32,509 nucleotides of DNA. Source: Bdellovibrio sp. (GTDB taxonomy: Bacteria; Bdellovibrionota; Bdellovibrionia; Bdellovibrionales; Bdellovibrionaceae). This document shows positions 7,277-14,321 of this stretch, one piece after another. Below the pieces are notes generated by a model. The model was not told where the DNA came from and made no database searches. It was given only the letters and a program-made list of their open reading frames with translations. The stretch spans positions 1 to 32,509 of the forward strand of contig JAGIAF010000004.1 in NCBI GenBank assembly GCA_017745015.1, in the 5' to 3' direction. Both the position numbers and the translations under genes were made by a program. Position 1 is the stretch's first letter, and each line of letters starts with the position of its first letter.

Positions 7277-7343
7277 CGATTTACCACTGGGCTGATTCAG
7301 GGATTTTTGTTTAAATCCCATAAATCGATATAAGGAGTTCCAT

Positions 7344-7598
7344 ATGAAGCTAGTATTGGCAGTGATGATGTTAGTGGGTAACTTTGCATTCGCGGCAGAC
7401 ATGGGTGATGTGATGTCACAGGGTAACAAGATGGTCGATCAAGCAAAGGCCAAAGCTCAAGACATCATGGCGGCCTGCAAAGAGGATAAGGTTAAGTACT
7501 GTGACAAGTACAATGAGATCGAAGCATTGAAGCAGTGCTTGAAGATGAATCAAGCAAACTTGTCTGCGGGTTGCAAAGCATCCATGGGTTTGAAATAG
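7344..7598 (+). CDS. Small secreted Cys-rich protein
   Basis: An 84-residue exported protein: signal peptide MKLVLAVMMLVGNFAFA (cleavage before ADMG), then a helical region with four cysteines. The C-terminal 45 residues (CKEDKVKYCDKY... ALKQCLKMNQANLSAGCKASMG) follow the spacing of the Cys-rich GLG1-type repeat, where a CL...LS..C pattern is typical. This similarity is from pattern memory and is tentative. Translation is well supported by AAGGAG seven nt before the ATG. The protein is probably periplasmic with two disulfides, and no function can be assigned. It converges on the Lys-rich secreted-protein gene with only 20 bp between stop codons and no obvious terminator. Confidence 0.82.
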   Translation: MKLVLAVMMLVGNFAFAADMGDVMSQGNKMVDQAKAKAQDIMAACKEDKVKYCDKYNEIEALKQCLKMNQANLSAGCKASMGLK

Positions 7599-7618
7599 TC
7601 GAAACGTATTTTTGTCTT

Positions 7619-8194
7619 TTAAGAGTTAGCGGCAACTTTTTGAGTGCTTCCGCGCAGACCTTTTTTCGTTTTCTTAATTTTCTTTACTGAAGCCGCCACT
7701 CTTTCTGGTGAAGATTTCTTTTTTGTAGAAGCTACAGCTTTTGGTTGTGAGCTCTTTGTCGCTTTTGCAACGATCGTTTTGATCTTCGATTCTTTCTTTG
7801 CGACCACAGGCGCAGACTTTTTCGTAACTACATCACTCTTTGAAGCCACACTACGTACTGCTTTTGGCTTTGGGAGTTTTTTGCTTTCCGTGCGTTGAGG
7901 AGGGTAAGCTTGCCAGCGACTTGCCACAGTTCTTTTCTTTGAAGTGACAGTCTCGTTGCTCTTTTTGCTCTTCAAGCGAACAACCATCGGAGCCGCAGCA
8001 ACTTTCGCAGATCCTGCTTTCAATTTGGATTTAGATTTCTTTTGTGAGTACTGGCTGGTGCCGACATTTTTAGATAGTTGAGAGTGAAGCTTCGATTGAC
8101 GAGTGAAGCCCGCGTCGATCTCGTGATTTAGATCAACGGCGAATGCGAGGTTGGGAACAATCGCAATTAGTATCAAGAAGATGCACTGTCTCAT
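7619..8194 (-). CDS. Exported Lys/Ser/Ala-rich basic protein
   Basis: A 191-residue predicted exported protein. The start at 8194 gives the signal peptide MRQCIFLILIAIVPNLAFA (cleavage before VDLN) and has AAGGA seven nt upstream. The frame is open 21 codons further to 8257, but that would hide the signal. The mature chain is extremely basic and of low complexity: runs of Lys with Ser, Ala, Val and Thr (e.g. VTKKSAPVVAKKESKIKTIV), resembling histone-H1/AlgP-like tails, with no cysteine beyond the signal peptide. A disordered polycation outside the cytoplasm could bind envelope polyanions or nucleic acid, which is inference only. No recognised family. Confidence 0.75.
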   Translation of the reverse strand: MRQCIFLILIAIVPNLAFAVDLNHEIDAGFTRQSKLHSQLSKNVGTSQYSQKKSKSKLKAGSAKVAAAPMVVRLKSKKSNETVTSKKRTVASRWQAYPPQRTESKKLPKPKAVRSVASKSDVVTKKSAPVVAKKESKIKTIVAKATKSSQPKAVASTKKKSSPERVAASVKKIKKTKKGLRGSTQKVAANS

Positions 8195-8531
8195 TATGAA
8201 TCCTTGGTGTAGACCATCCAATTTTGAAAGTGCAATCGCGATGCCGTCTATAAACAACTACCAGTGATTTGATTGAAAAATTCTGTGGAAGTTTGTGACA
8301 GTGTCTAAAACAAATTAGACAGTATAAGCATACATTTTCAGAGTGAGACTTGGACTCGCTGGTGTCAGGAAGTATCTCGTCAATCAAAGCTTCATTGTGA
8401 AACACCGCGCGAAGGTGCATTTTGACTCTTACAAACTGACCAGAGTGCTTTAGATTTCAATAGAGTTCCTTGAATCCTTGGCAAGGTCTTTGTATACCGA
8501 CCCAGCGTACGAACAGATGAAAGGAAATCAG
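8195..8531. other. Divergent gene-free region with an operator-like palindrome
   Basis: About 337 bp lie between the Lys-rich gene (minus) and the His/Gly-rich gene (plus). TGTCTAA-AACAAA-TTAGACA at 8302-8321 is a perfect 7-bp inverted repeat. It is followed by TATAAG (8323-8328), a possible plus-strand -10, or read in reverse by TATACT, a possible minus-strand -10. Minus-strand open frames here lack ribosome sites and protein-like composition. Nothing else was identified. Confidence 0.4.
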
Positions 8532-8942
8532 ATGAGAAAATTTCTAGCAGCATTTGCAGTTCTCGCAATGGGTGCTTCCGCAGTAGCAGGTCCTCACCAC
8601 GGTCATGGCGGCGGTTATGGTCCGCGTCCATATCCACCACCACCTCCTCCACATCATGGCGGCCCTCATGGTGGCGGCAGCGACAGTAACGAAGTCGCGT
8701 CTATCTTGAGCGCATACACTGGCGTGCTAATGCTGACATCGGCAAGCATGTGTGCAAGTGATGCAGGCTGCGCTTACAAAGAGATTATCGTGGATTCAAA
8801 AGACGATGCTGCTTTGTACATCGCAACGGAAGGTGACGTGAAGGGCGTAAAACTCTCGCGCGCGTTGGAACTTCTTCGCGAGATGGATCCGGCAACACAA
8901 AGCTCAGATCTTGAGCTTGCGGAAGATATCATTAACTTCTAA
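8532..8942 (+). CDS. Secreted His/Pro/Gly-rich small protein
   Basis: A 136-residue exported protein. The ATG at 8532 starts the signal peptide MRKFLAAFAVLAMGASAVA and follows AAAGGAAA by about five nt; an upstream in-frame ATG (8517) overlaps that ribosome site. The mature N-terminus (20-50) is a low-complexity stretch of His, Gly, Tyr and a run of six Pro (PYPPPPPPHHGG), a composition often seen in metal-binding or surface-exposed linkers. The C-terminal 85 residues form a conventional helical domain with two cysteines (SMCASDAGC). No family recognised. A bidirectional terminator separates it from the convergent barrel gene, and a weak copy of the post-stop repeat starts at the stop codon. 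Confidence 0.82.
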   Translation: MRKFLAAFAVLAMGASAVAGPHHGHGGGYGPRPYPPPPPPHHGGPHGGGSDSNEVASILSAYTGVLMLTSASMCASDAGCAYKEIIVDSKDDAALYIATEGDVKGVKLSRALELLREMDPATQSSDLELAEDIINF

Positions 8943-8977
8943 GCGGCGGTAGCCGAGCAGAGCTGTAGCTGAAGCAG
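8942..8977 (+). repeat. Dispersed post-stop repeat, degenerate copy
   Basis: AGCGGCGGTAG at 8942-8952 and GCTGAAGCAG at 8968-8977 correspond to the two halves of the elements after recA (5260-5302) and flgF (21114-21156). The middle has diverged. Like them, it sits at the 3' end of a gene. Confidence 0.35.
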
Positions 8978-8980
8978 CAT

Positions 8981-9014
8981 AAAAAAACCCGAGATGACCT
9001 CTCGGGTTTTTCTT
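8981..9014. terminator. Bidirectional intrinsic terminator
   Basis: Stem AACCCGAGA / TCTCGGGTT with loop TGACC, flanked by an A run on the left and a T run on the right. It can serve both the plus-strand gene ending at 8942 and the minus-strand gene ending at 9041. Confidence 0.92.
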
Positions 9015-9040
9015 TGGCACCAAGTGCTTGGTTTTGATTT

Positions 9041-9931
9041 CTAGAACAAGAAGCGGCCAGTAAGACCTAGAAGAACGCCATTGTATTTATCAATATTCAA
9101 TTTGTCTTTGTTCAACATTGTCGCCAATGCAACATGCGGCAATAATTCTACATATTGATTTACAGCTACTCTGAGTGAGCCAGTAAGAGTTAGGAGCTCA
9201 GAACCACTGCTTGTGGTTGTGCCACCGTTATCGCTCACGCTTTGAGATGAATACATATGCAGGTAAGTAAGGTCCACATTGGGGTGGAAGTCGTTCTTGA
9301 ACTCAGTGAAAGCAGAAAGTGAGTATTTGTTACCGTGCTTAATCTTGCCTGAGTCACTAGTGTCGTTTAAATCATCAGTTTCAGAGTATTTACCTTCTTG
9401 ATTCATTTGGTATGAGCCAGAGAAGCCCCAATCAACGGCTTGCTCAGGGAATACTAAACCAACTTGTACCAGCAAAGCATTTTGACCGCTGGCTGCATTG
9501 TTGTCCTTGTCTCCGCTAGTGTCGATACTCACTTTCTCTTTATCCGGTGTTAAATTAAGAGCACCACGGACGAATAGAGTTGGTGTACCGAGATCAAAGT
9601 TGCCTTTGTAACCCAGTAAAATTGATTGAAGACCACTAGTTTTGATTGTTGAGCTTATATTTCCAAGTTCAGATTTTGATTTAGAACTCAGGGCTTGCAA
9701 TCCGAAACCAATGGCTTGAGTGTCAGTGAGGCCATAGAAGTATTCTGCGCCAATAGAGGCTCCTGTAGCATTTGTTTCAATGCCAGATTCAGTTTCAGCG
9801 CTCACAAAAATAAGATCAAGAGTCCCATTCACTTCGTTTTGAGAAGCTGCTGGATTTAAGTTTTGTTGAACCATTGTCACGGCCATCGCTGAGGACGTGA
9901 ATAAGCTTAAAAGCGCGAAAATCATTTTCAT
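9041..9931 (-). CDS. Outer-membrane beta-barrel protein
   Basis: A 296-residue protein with a signal peptide (MKMIFALLSLFTSSAMA, cleavage before VTMV). The body is of alternating polar/hydrophobic strands separated by Asn/Asp/Ser/Gly-rich turns (e.g. SGDKDNNAASGQ, DDLNDTSDSGK). It ends ...LLGLTGRFLF; the final aromatic strand with terminal Phe is the recognition signal for the BAM complex. Strand count looks like about 12-14, by eye. Features such as GIGFGLQALSSKSKSE... are typical of small surface barrels of unknown cargo rather than trimeric porins. Whether it is a pore or an adhesin cannot be told. The start has GGATAAC upstream, and an in-frame ATG at 9925 is an alternative. Confidence 0.82.
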   Translation of the reverse strand: MKMIFALLSLFTSSAMAVTMVQQNLNPAASQNEVNGTLDLIFVSAETESGIETNATGASIGAEYFYGLTDTQAIGFGLQALSSKSKSELGNISSTIKTSGLQSILLGYKGNFDLGTPTLFVRGALNLTPDKEKVSIDTSGDKDNNAASGQNALLVQVGLVFPEQAVDWGFSGSYQMNQEGKYSETDDLNDTSDSGKIKHGNKYSLSAFTEFKNDFHPNVDLTYLHMYSSQSVSDNGGTTTSSGSELLTLTGSLRVAVNQYVELLPHVALATMLNKDKLNIDKYNGVLLGLTGRFLF

Positions 9932-10018
9932 ACGATAGTTATCCTTTTCTATTCTGGAACAACTATCTTTCTAGAGTTTGATTTCCTTGTGAAGAGAATT
10001 CTTTGTGAAAAAACAAAC

Positions 10019-10049
10019 AAAAAAGCCCCGAAGATTCGGGGCTTTTTTT
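10019..10049 (-). terminator. Intrinsic terminator
   Basis: AAGCCCCGAA / TTCGGGGCTT stem with flanking A and T tracts on both sides, eight bases beyond the stop codon of the minus-strand lipoprotein gene. Confidence 0.93.
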
Positions 10050-10057
10050 AAACTCTC

Positions 10058-10600
10058 TTAGCGAGCGAAATTTCCGTAAATATAAACAGGGTCTTGAACC
10101 CAATTGCAAACCTGGAACGGCGGGTTATCATGGTCACCTTGATACCAACGGCATTCGCGACGTTGACGCATTTCGCGTAGGATTGAAAGACTCAGTTTGG
10201 TAACACCGTTCTTTTCTTTGAAGTCTACATACATACTGCGGCCTTGAACCATCAAGGAGCAACGACCCGAGTTGAAGGCAAACTCAACAGCATCGAGGTT
10301 GGGATTCGTTTTCTTTCCTGTGATGTAAACTTTCGTCAAATTTCCGAAAGAAGAAGCGCAGTTGTTATTTAGGATATCTGTGCCCATAGCATTGCGATAA
10401 GTAAGCACGGCTTTGGAACCTTCGAAGGTCAAGATCAATTCGCCAGGAATGCCATTGAAAGTTCCTTTGTAAATGCCTTCGTATTGTTTTGCTTTAGAAA
10501 GATATGCGTCTGGAACGCGACCGTTTTTTATATCAACAACTTTACAACCAGCGACTGCCAGCAGAGCCACGCCAGCCAAAAGAATCTTAGCAATTTTCAT
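10058..10600 (-). CDS. Predicted lipoprotein of unknown function
   Basis: A 180-residue lipoprotein. The start at 10600 gives MKIAKILLAGVALLAVAGC, a type II signal peptide with lipobox VAGC, and has GGGAGT six nt upstream; an open extension to 10648 is ignored. The mature protein starts KVVDIKNGRVPDAYLSK, then has alternating strands (YKGTFNGIPGELILTFEGSKAVLTYRN) that suggest a small beta-sandwich or lipocalin-like domain. There are several cysteines (NNCASSF, RCSLMV, RRECRWYQ, VCNWVQ) that could pair as two disulfides. The residue after the lipidated Cys is Lys, not Asp, so outer-membrane sorting is expected by the E. coli rule. No family recognised. Closed by its own terminator. Confidence 0.8.
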   Translation of the reverse strand: MKIAKILLAGVALLAVAGCKVVDIKNGRVPDAYLSKAKQYEGIYKGTFNGIPGELILTFEGSKAVLTYRNAMGTDILNNNCASSFGNLTKVYITGKKTNPNLDAVEFAFNSGRCSLMVQGRSMYVDFKEKNGVTKLSLSILREMRQRRECRWYQGDHDNPPFQVCNWVQDPVYIYGNFAR

Positions 10601-10691
10601 AAGTACTCCCGTGGCGGCTGTTAAATCATAGGCTCCGCGCCAGGGCAAAAGGAAAAAACAAAGGCGCCTATTTAGCGCCCTTATTTCTTAA

Positions 10692-11105
10692 CTAGCTTGC
10701 AATTTTCTTTTGGGAGGTCATATCCGCGACGGCCTGGCGTCGCATATAATCGTCATAAAGGGGATTTCCCAGGTGGTCCTCGTAAACCTCGGTCCATGAG
10801 GTATTTGCGGTGAAGACCACCGTGGCATAAAGTTCACGGCTGCCAAAAGAGAATCGCTTCTCGCGACCCGTGGCATCGACTCCACAGAAAGTGTCGTAGT
10901 CAGGGAACCGCGAGATAAATTCTTGAGTGCGATCGTGATTGGATCCCGACAGCATGTCATCAAGGAGATACTCGGTCTCTGATATCTTCGCGAAGTGGAA
11001 GATGGTGAAGTGACGGGAATTAAAATCCCCGAAGGTCACCGTCGATTTAATCTGACCGTATAACTCAAACGCATTTTTGGCTTTAAATACTTGTCCGATG
11101 TTCAT
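10692..11105 (-). CDS. Hypothetical cytoplasmic protein
   Basis: A 137-residue protein with no signal peptide or membrane segment and no recognised family. Composition is acidic and aromatic (SETEYLLDDMLSG, FPDYDTFCGVD, YATVVFTANTSWTEVYEDHLG), consistent with a small soluble alpha/beta domain. The ATG at 11105 is chosen over the in-frame TTG at 11126. Neither has a Shine-Dalgarno sequence, but GCCGATAA, the exact sigma-28 -10 consensus, lies seven bases before 11105, which would produce a leaderless message. It lies 77 nt downstream of the metallopeptidase gene on the same strand. It is about as long as the hypothetical gene at 5404, which has the same promoter arrangement, but the sequences are not obviously similar. 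Confidence 0.7.
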   Translation of the reverse strand: MNIGQVFKAKNAFELYGQIKSTVTFGDFNSRHFTIFHFAKISETEYLLDDMLSGSNHDRTQEFISRFPDYDTFCGVDATGREKRFSFGSRELYATVVFTANTSWTEVYEDHLGNPLYDDYMRRQAVADMTSQKKIAS

Positions 11106-11112
11106 ACCAGAC

Positions 11113-11120
11113 TTATCGGC
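11113..11120 (-). promoter_or_regulatory. Sigma-28 -10 consensus abutting a start codon
   Basis: On the minus strand GCCGATAA, an exact match to the FliA -10 consensus, is followed by seven bases and then the ATG at 11105. A good -35 at 15-nt spacing is not evident (CTAGACTC at the N11 position). Confidence 0.45.
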
Positions 11121-11182
11121 TGCCAAGACTTGAGTCTAGAGTCGTATTTTAAATCCTTTAATTAATGTCAAAGTTGTCGACA

Positions 11183-13069
11183 TCAATAAGAGTAAGGCGC
11201 AATCCATTGAGTTCCCGCAGCGGTTTCAACGGACAGTCCCATGCCTTTATTGGATGGATCGGGTTTGAGTTCAACATCGTAGACCGGTGGCAGCTCATGG
11301 CGAATGAGGCAAGGGGTGGCTTTATTTCCCGCAAATACCAATTGCTGTTCACTGTCGATACCAATGCCTTTTCCAAACCAAGGATCGCGAACGCTTTTTT
11401 GAATGTGGCAAGTTTTTTCAAATTGGTGAGTGTCTATTTTAGTTGGAGCGACACTTGTGTCGAATGTTGAAACCTGCGCGAAAGTGAAGTCGCGAATATC
11501 GTGGCCCGCGAAAACTTTGAAATCATTTGTGTTGTAACCTTTAAGGTAGAGATCACCATTCTTTGTAAGTTGTACCTCAGTTTGTAGGCCCTGGAGATAT
11601 TTAACTGATTCGGGAACTTGAAACTCAATGGGTTTAAATGAGTAAGTTTGTGTGGAGTGGATATCGTCAATTTCTTGCAAGGTTACGGTTGCAACTTTTG
11701 CTTCACCACGACCATTCACAAGATAGAGATTGTCATAGGTAAGACCGCCGGTCCCATTCACCCAGCCGGAAGGATCTTGCATGTCTTCACGGAGAATGAA
11801 AGTTTGGCGATCTAGTTGGTGACCACTCAAATAGACTTGCCCTTGGTTGTTGAGGTAAGCGGTATCGCCATAGCTGGCAAGAAAGAAGCGCTTCCAAATA
11901 GTGTGGTTCTGTTTAGCAGAGTCGGTTTCCATATAAGGAAAGGGAGCTAAAATATAATCTAGTATTTCAGGACTAAACTTTACCCAATACATTTTCCCAT
12001 TGGTGTCTTGGGCGACAAAACGGCTGCGCCCAGACTCATTTGGCAAGGCGATTCGAGCGGCCTCGCTTACTTTGATGTCGTTATTGAAAATACTTTTGTA
12101 AAGAGGGCCCATACCTGAACGAGGAGTCCATGTCAGGAGGCGTTTCTTATTTGTGAAGAGCAAAATTCCAGAGTTACGAACAGAGAATTCAATTCGCTCT
12201 ACGAGTTCTGAGTGATCTTTGAAGGAAATTTCCAAGGGCAGAAGATCCTTGGTGAATGGATGAAGAATTTGAAGTTTATTATTCTTATCCAATGTGATCA
12301 ACATATCAGAGTGAGCAGAAAGAGATGCTGGCAACTCATTAAAGCGCGTGCCAAGTCCTCCTAAGGCCGAGCTCATAAGAAACTCGCGGTCTGCGGAATT
12401 CAGGCCAACTCCGAAAATTGCCAAGGCTGACTGGAAAATAACATTATAGGAATAGGCACCAGCATGCTCACCGACGTCAAAGGCAGCATCGCAGCCACCT
12501 CTAGTACGAGGAATGTCGCCACCAATACATTCGACGTGAATATTAGCTGTCTTTTCCGAGTGGCGAGCTTCATGGATCAGAGTCGCAATAGAGTCGAGCG
12601 GATCTTCCATCAGCATACCGCCGCCTAAGACAATCGTGCGATCTCCCAAGTTTTTCGCAAGAGCGTTTGTTTCAGACAAATCGAAGTACATTTTATCAAC
12701 TTGTTTTACGAGATATTCAAAAGGCTTCGTCAATTCCGCTTGAATAGTTGGCAACCAATTTGGCGGCGCTTGGAGGCGTGTCTTATCCATTAAAAGCAAG
12801 AGTTTACCTACGCCTGCAGTGATTTCAGTCGAACAACCTTGCGCTTTGTCAGGAAGGGTCAGGTGTAGACGTCTTTGAATGTCTTTGTACTGAGCCTTGT
12901 TTGGACAGGGCAAAGTCTTATAGTCATTTACACTTGCGGGTCCCTGTGATGGGCTCGTAGAGCTGAAATCAGAACTTTCAACAGAAGTATTTTGGTAGAG
13001 ACCCAAAGAGGCTCCAGCAATCGCTGTAAAAAGAAAGAGTGCGTAACTAGCGAGATCCGTTTTTTTCAT
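11183..13069 (-). CDS. Membrane-anchored or secreted HExxH metallopeptidase-like protein with repeat domain
   Basis: A 628-residue protein with a hydrophobic N-terminal segment (about 9-25: YALFLFTAIAGASLGLY), acting as signal or anchor. Residues 50-210 form a helical domain containing LIHEARHSEK; HEARH at 166-170 fits the zinc-protease HExxH motif. A conserved-looking GEHAGAYSY at 200-208 could supply the third ligand (E201), as in gluzincins. C181 and C193 may form a disulfide. From about 240 to the end, six or seven repeating units (e.g. LITLDKNNKLQI, LLFTNKKRLLTW, TAYLNNQGQVYLSG, LTKNGDLYLKGY, IGIDSEQQLVFAG) look like beta-propeller blades. It overlaps the upstream membrane-protein gene by 23 nt, so they are translated as a pair. 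Enzyme activity is inferred from motif only. Confidence 0.72.
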   Translation of the reverse strand: MKKTDLASYALFLFTAIAGASLGLYQNTSVESSDFSSTSPSQGPASVNDYKTLPCPNKAQYKDIQRRLHLTLPDKAQGCSTEITAGVGKLLLLMDKTRLQAPPNWLPTIQAELTKPFEYLVKQVDKMYFDLSETNALAKNLGDRTIVLGGGMLMEDPLDSIATLIHEARHSEKTANIHVECIGGDIPRTRGGCDAAFDVGEHAGAYSYNVIFQSALAIFGVGLNSADREFLMSSALGGLGTRFNELPASLSAHSDMLITLDKNNKLQILHPFTKDLLPLEISFKDHSELVERIEFSVRNSGILLFTNKKRLLTWTPRSGMGPLYKSIFNNDIKVSEAARIALPNESGRSRFVAQDTNGKMYWVKFSPEILDYILAPFPYMETDSAKQNHTIWKRFFLASYGDTAYLNNQGQVYLSGHQLDRQTFILREDMQDPSGWVNGTGGLTYDNLYLVNGRGEAKVATVTLQEIDDIHSTQTYSFKPIEFQVPESVKYLQGLQTEVQLTKNGDLYLKGYNTNDFKVFAGHDIRDFTFAQVSTFDTSVAPTKIDTHQFEKTCHIQKSVRDPWFGKGIGIDSEQQLVFAGNKATPCLIRHELPPVYDVELKPDPSNKGMGLSVETAAGTQWIAPYSY

Positions 13070-13730
13070 TTAAGACCTCCATCAATAGTTCTGGCTCTGA
13101 CTTCATGGAAAGACGGACTACACGATTATCTAATGTCGCGTAGTATTTTGTGATCTCACCCGCAGGTAAAGATGACTTTAAATTTTGAAAGGCTTGGCGT
13201 TGAACCAACCAGTGCTCCCGGCGGTTTGCCAAAATACGTTTGTATATCTGAGCCAACTCTGTTGGGGGCACTGAGCTCGGAGAACGTCGTTGTCCTACTT
13301 GGGCAAGGGCCTTTAATACTCCAAGGCGTCCTGTAACTTCTACTTGAACGTTCGAAGTGTAGGGTGTGAAGAAGCGTTGTTCCACCGCTGCGCGAAGATC
13401 TGCAGACCATGGACTACGCAAAAGTTCGTGATCAGTAAAGAGGTGTTTAAAGAGTTTGGCGCCTTGTCCACTAGCCAGTGTGTTCGCAAAGGGCTGCTGA
13501 GTTGTTGAAGATGAAGGAGCTGGTTGAGTCGGCGTTACTGCGAATGTCGTCGCCGTTGAAGGTGGGGGAAAATCTTCTGTGATCTCTGAAGCAGTTTGAG
13601 GTTGTGGCAACCGCAAGAGGTGGCTTGTTGATTTCGGTGTGCCGCTGTAATTCCACGCTCGTCCAGCTAAATAAGCGAAAGCGAAGATCAAAATGAAAGG
13701 TACGACTTGTGGAGTTTTGAATTTCTTCAT
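13047..13730 (-). CDS. Membrane-anchored protein paired with the metallopeptidase
   Basis: A 227-residue protein with an N-terminal membrane segment (VVPFILIFAFAYLAGRAW, about 9-26). A Pro/Thr/Ser-rich linker follows to about residue 90 (PPPSTATTFAVTPTQPAPSSSTT), then a helical C-terminal domain of about 135 residues containing tandem helices (VTGRLGVLKALAQVG, LAQIYKRILANRREHWLVQRQAF) reminiscent of HEAT-type repeats. The topology is an anchored periplasmic domain on a flexible stalk. The start at 13730 is preceded by CGGAG; an in-frame ATG ten codons upstream is less likely. The 23-nt overlap with the metallopeptidase start indicates translational coupling and probably a shared function. No family recognised. 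Confidence 0.72.
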   Translation of the reverse strand: MKKFKTPQVVPFILIFAFAYLAGRAWNYSGTPKSTSHLLRLPQPQTASEITEDFPPPSTATTFAVTPTQPAPSSSTTQQPFANTLASGQGAKLFKHLFTDHELLRSPWSADLRAAVEQRFFTPYTSNVQVEVTGRLGVLKALAQVGQRRSPSSVPPTELAQIYKRILANRREHWLVQRQAFQNLKSSLPAGEITKYYATLDNRVVRLSMKSEPELLMEVLNEKNGSR

Positions 13731-13800
13731 TTGCTCCGTATCGGAATTTTTCGAGAGCAACTGCAGGTCAGGACACTGGACCTTGGTGTAATTTGAGCAT

Positions 13801-13836
13801 AAAAAAACCCGCCTTCGGGGGAGGGCGGGTTTTTTA
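13801..13836 (-). terminator. Intrinsic terminator
   Basis: Stem ACCCGCC / GGCGGGT with A and T tracts on both sides. It is 26 nt beyond the stop codon of the minus-strand six-Cys gene and separates it from the membrane-protein gene downstream. Confidence 0.92.
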
Positions 13837-13861
13837 AGTTACGGCTCTTAGAGCGACAAAA

Positions 13862-14146
13862 CTAGTTTTGTGCGCAAGTAGAGTAGCTGTAGCCTTTAGC
13901 GATGCAAGAGATCAATGCTGCATTTGATTCCAATTTGTGTTGGCAAAGAGCGATTGCAGAAGCGTAGTTCAAACCTGCATTGTTTTTGATGATTTCAGAA
14001 ACGTTACAAACTTTTTCAGAAGTACGGCACATATCAGCTGCAACTTCACGGTTACCTTGAGCTGCGCCAGCCATCATTTCAGATACGCAGTTAGCAGAAG
14101 CGAACATTGGAGCAGCGATAACAAGAGCGATTACTAGAGATTTCAT
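13862..14146 (-). CDS. Small secreted six-cysteine protein
   Basis: A 94-residue exported protein with signal peptide MKSLVIALVIAAPMFASA (cleavage before NCVS) and a 76-residue helical mature chain carrying six evenly distributed cysteines, suggesting three disulfides. Internal spacing is irregular (NC, MCRTSEKVCN, LCQHK, SCIAK, TCAQN). It resembles the 84-residue secreted protein at 7344 in size and style, but not obviously in sequence. A strong ribosome site (AAAGGA) lies seven nt upstream, and it has its own terminator. Expression may be high given the optimal codons and control signals. Function unknown. Confidence 0.83.
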   Translation of the reverse strand: MKSLVIALVIAAPMFASANCVSEMMAGAAQGNREVAADMCRTSEKVCNVSEIIKNNAGLNYASAIALCQHKLESNAALISCIAKGYSYSTCAQN

Positions 14147-14261
14147 TTTGGATCCTTTCGGTTTAAAAAAACATTAACTTCGATGGATGTAGAAATCTTC
14201 GATCTCGCTTTTTTAGTCAAGCGGGTGCTTGTTTAGTTTGTGCCTTTTCCTTCACCTATGC

Positions 14262-14280
14262 TGTGAACGTGACGTTCACA
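14262..14280. promoter_or_regulatory. Perfect 19-bp palindrome, putative operator
   Basis: TGTGAACGT-G-ACGTTCACA is a 9-bp perfect inverted repeat with one central base. It is 41 nt past the 3' end of the glutathione peroxidase gene and 116 nt upstream of the six-Cys protein gene. Related half-sites (TTGTGAA, TGTGAACGG) follow within 25 nt. It resembles a CRP/FNR-class TGTGA-N-TCACA site with a longer centre, and no T tract follows, so a terminator is less likely. Confidence 0.5.
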
Positions 14281-14321
14281 AGACTTGTGAAAAGCCCTGT
14301 GAACGGTGTTCTAAAAGGGGA

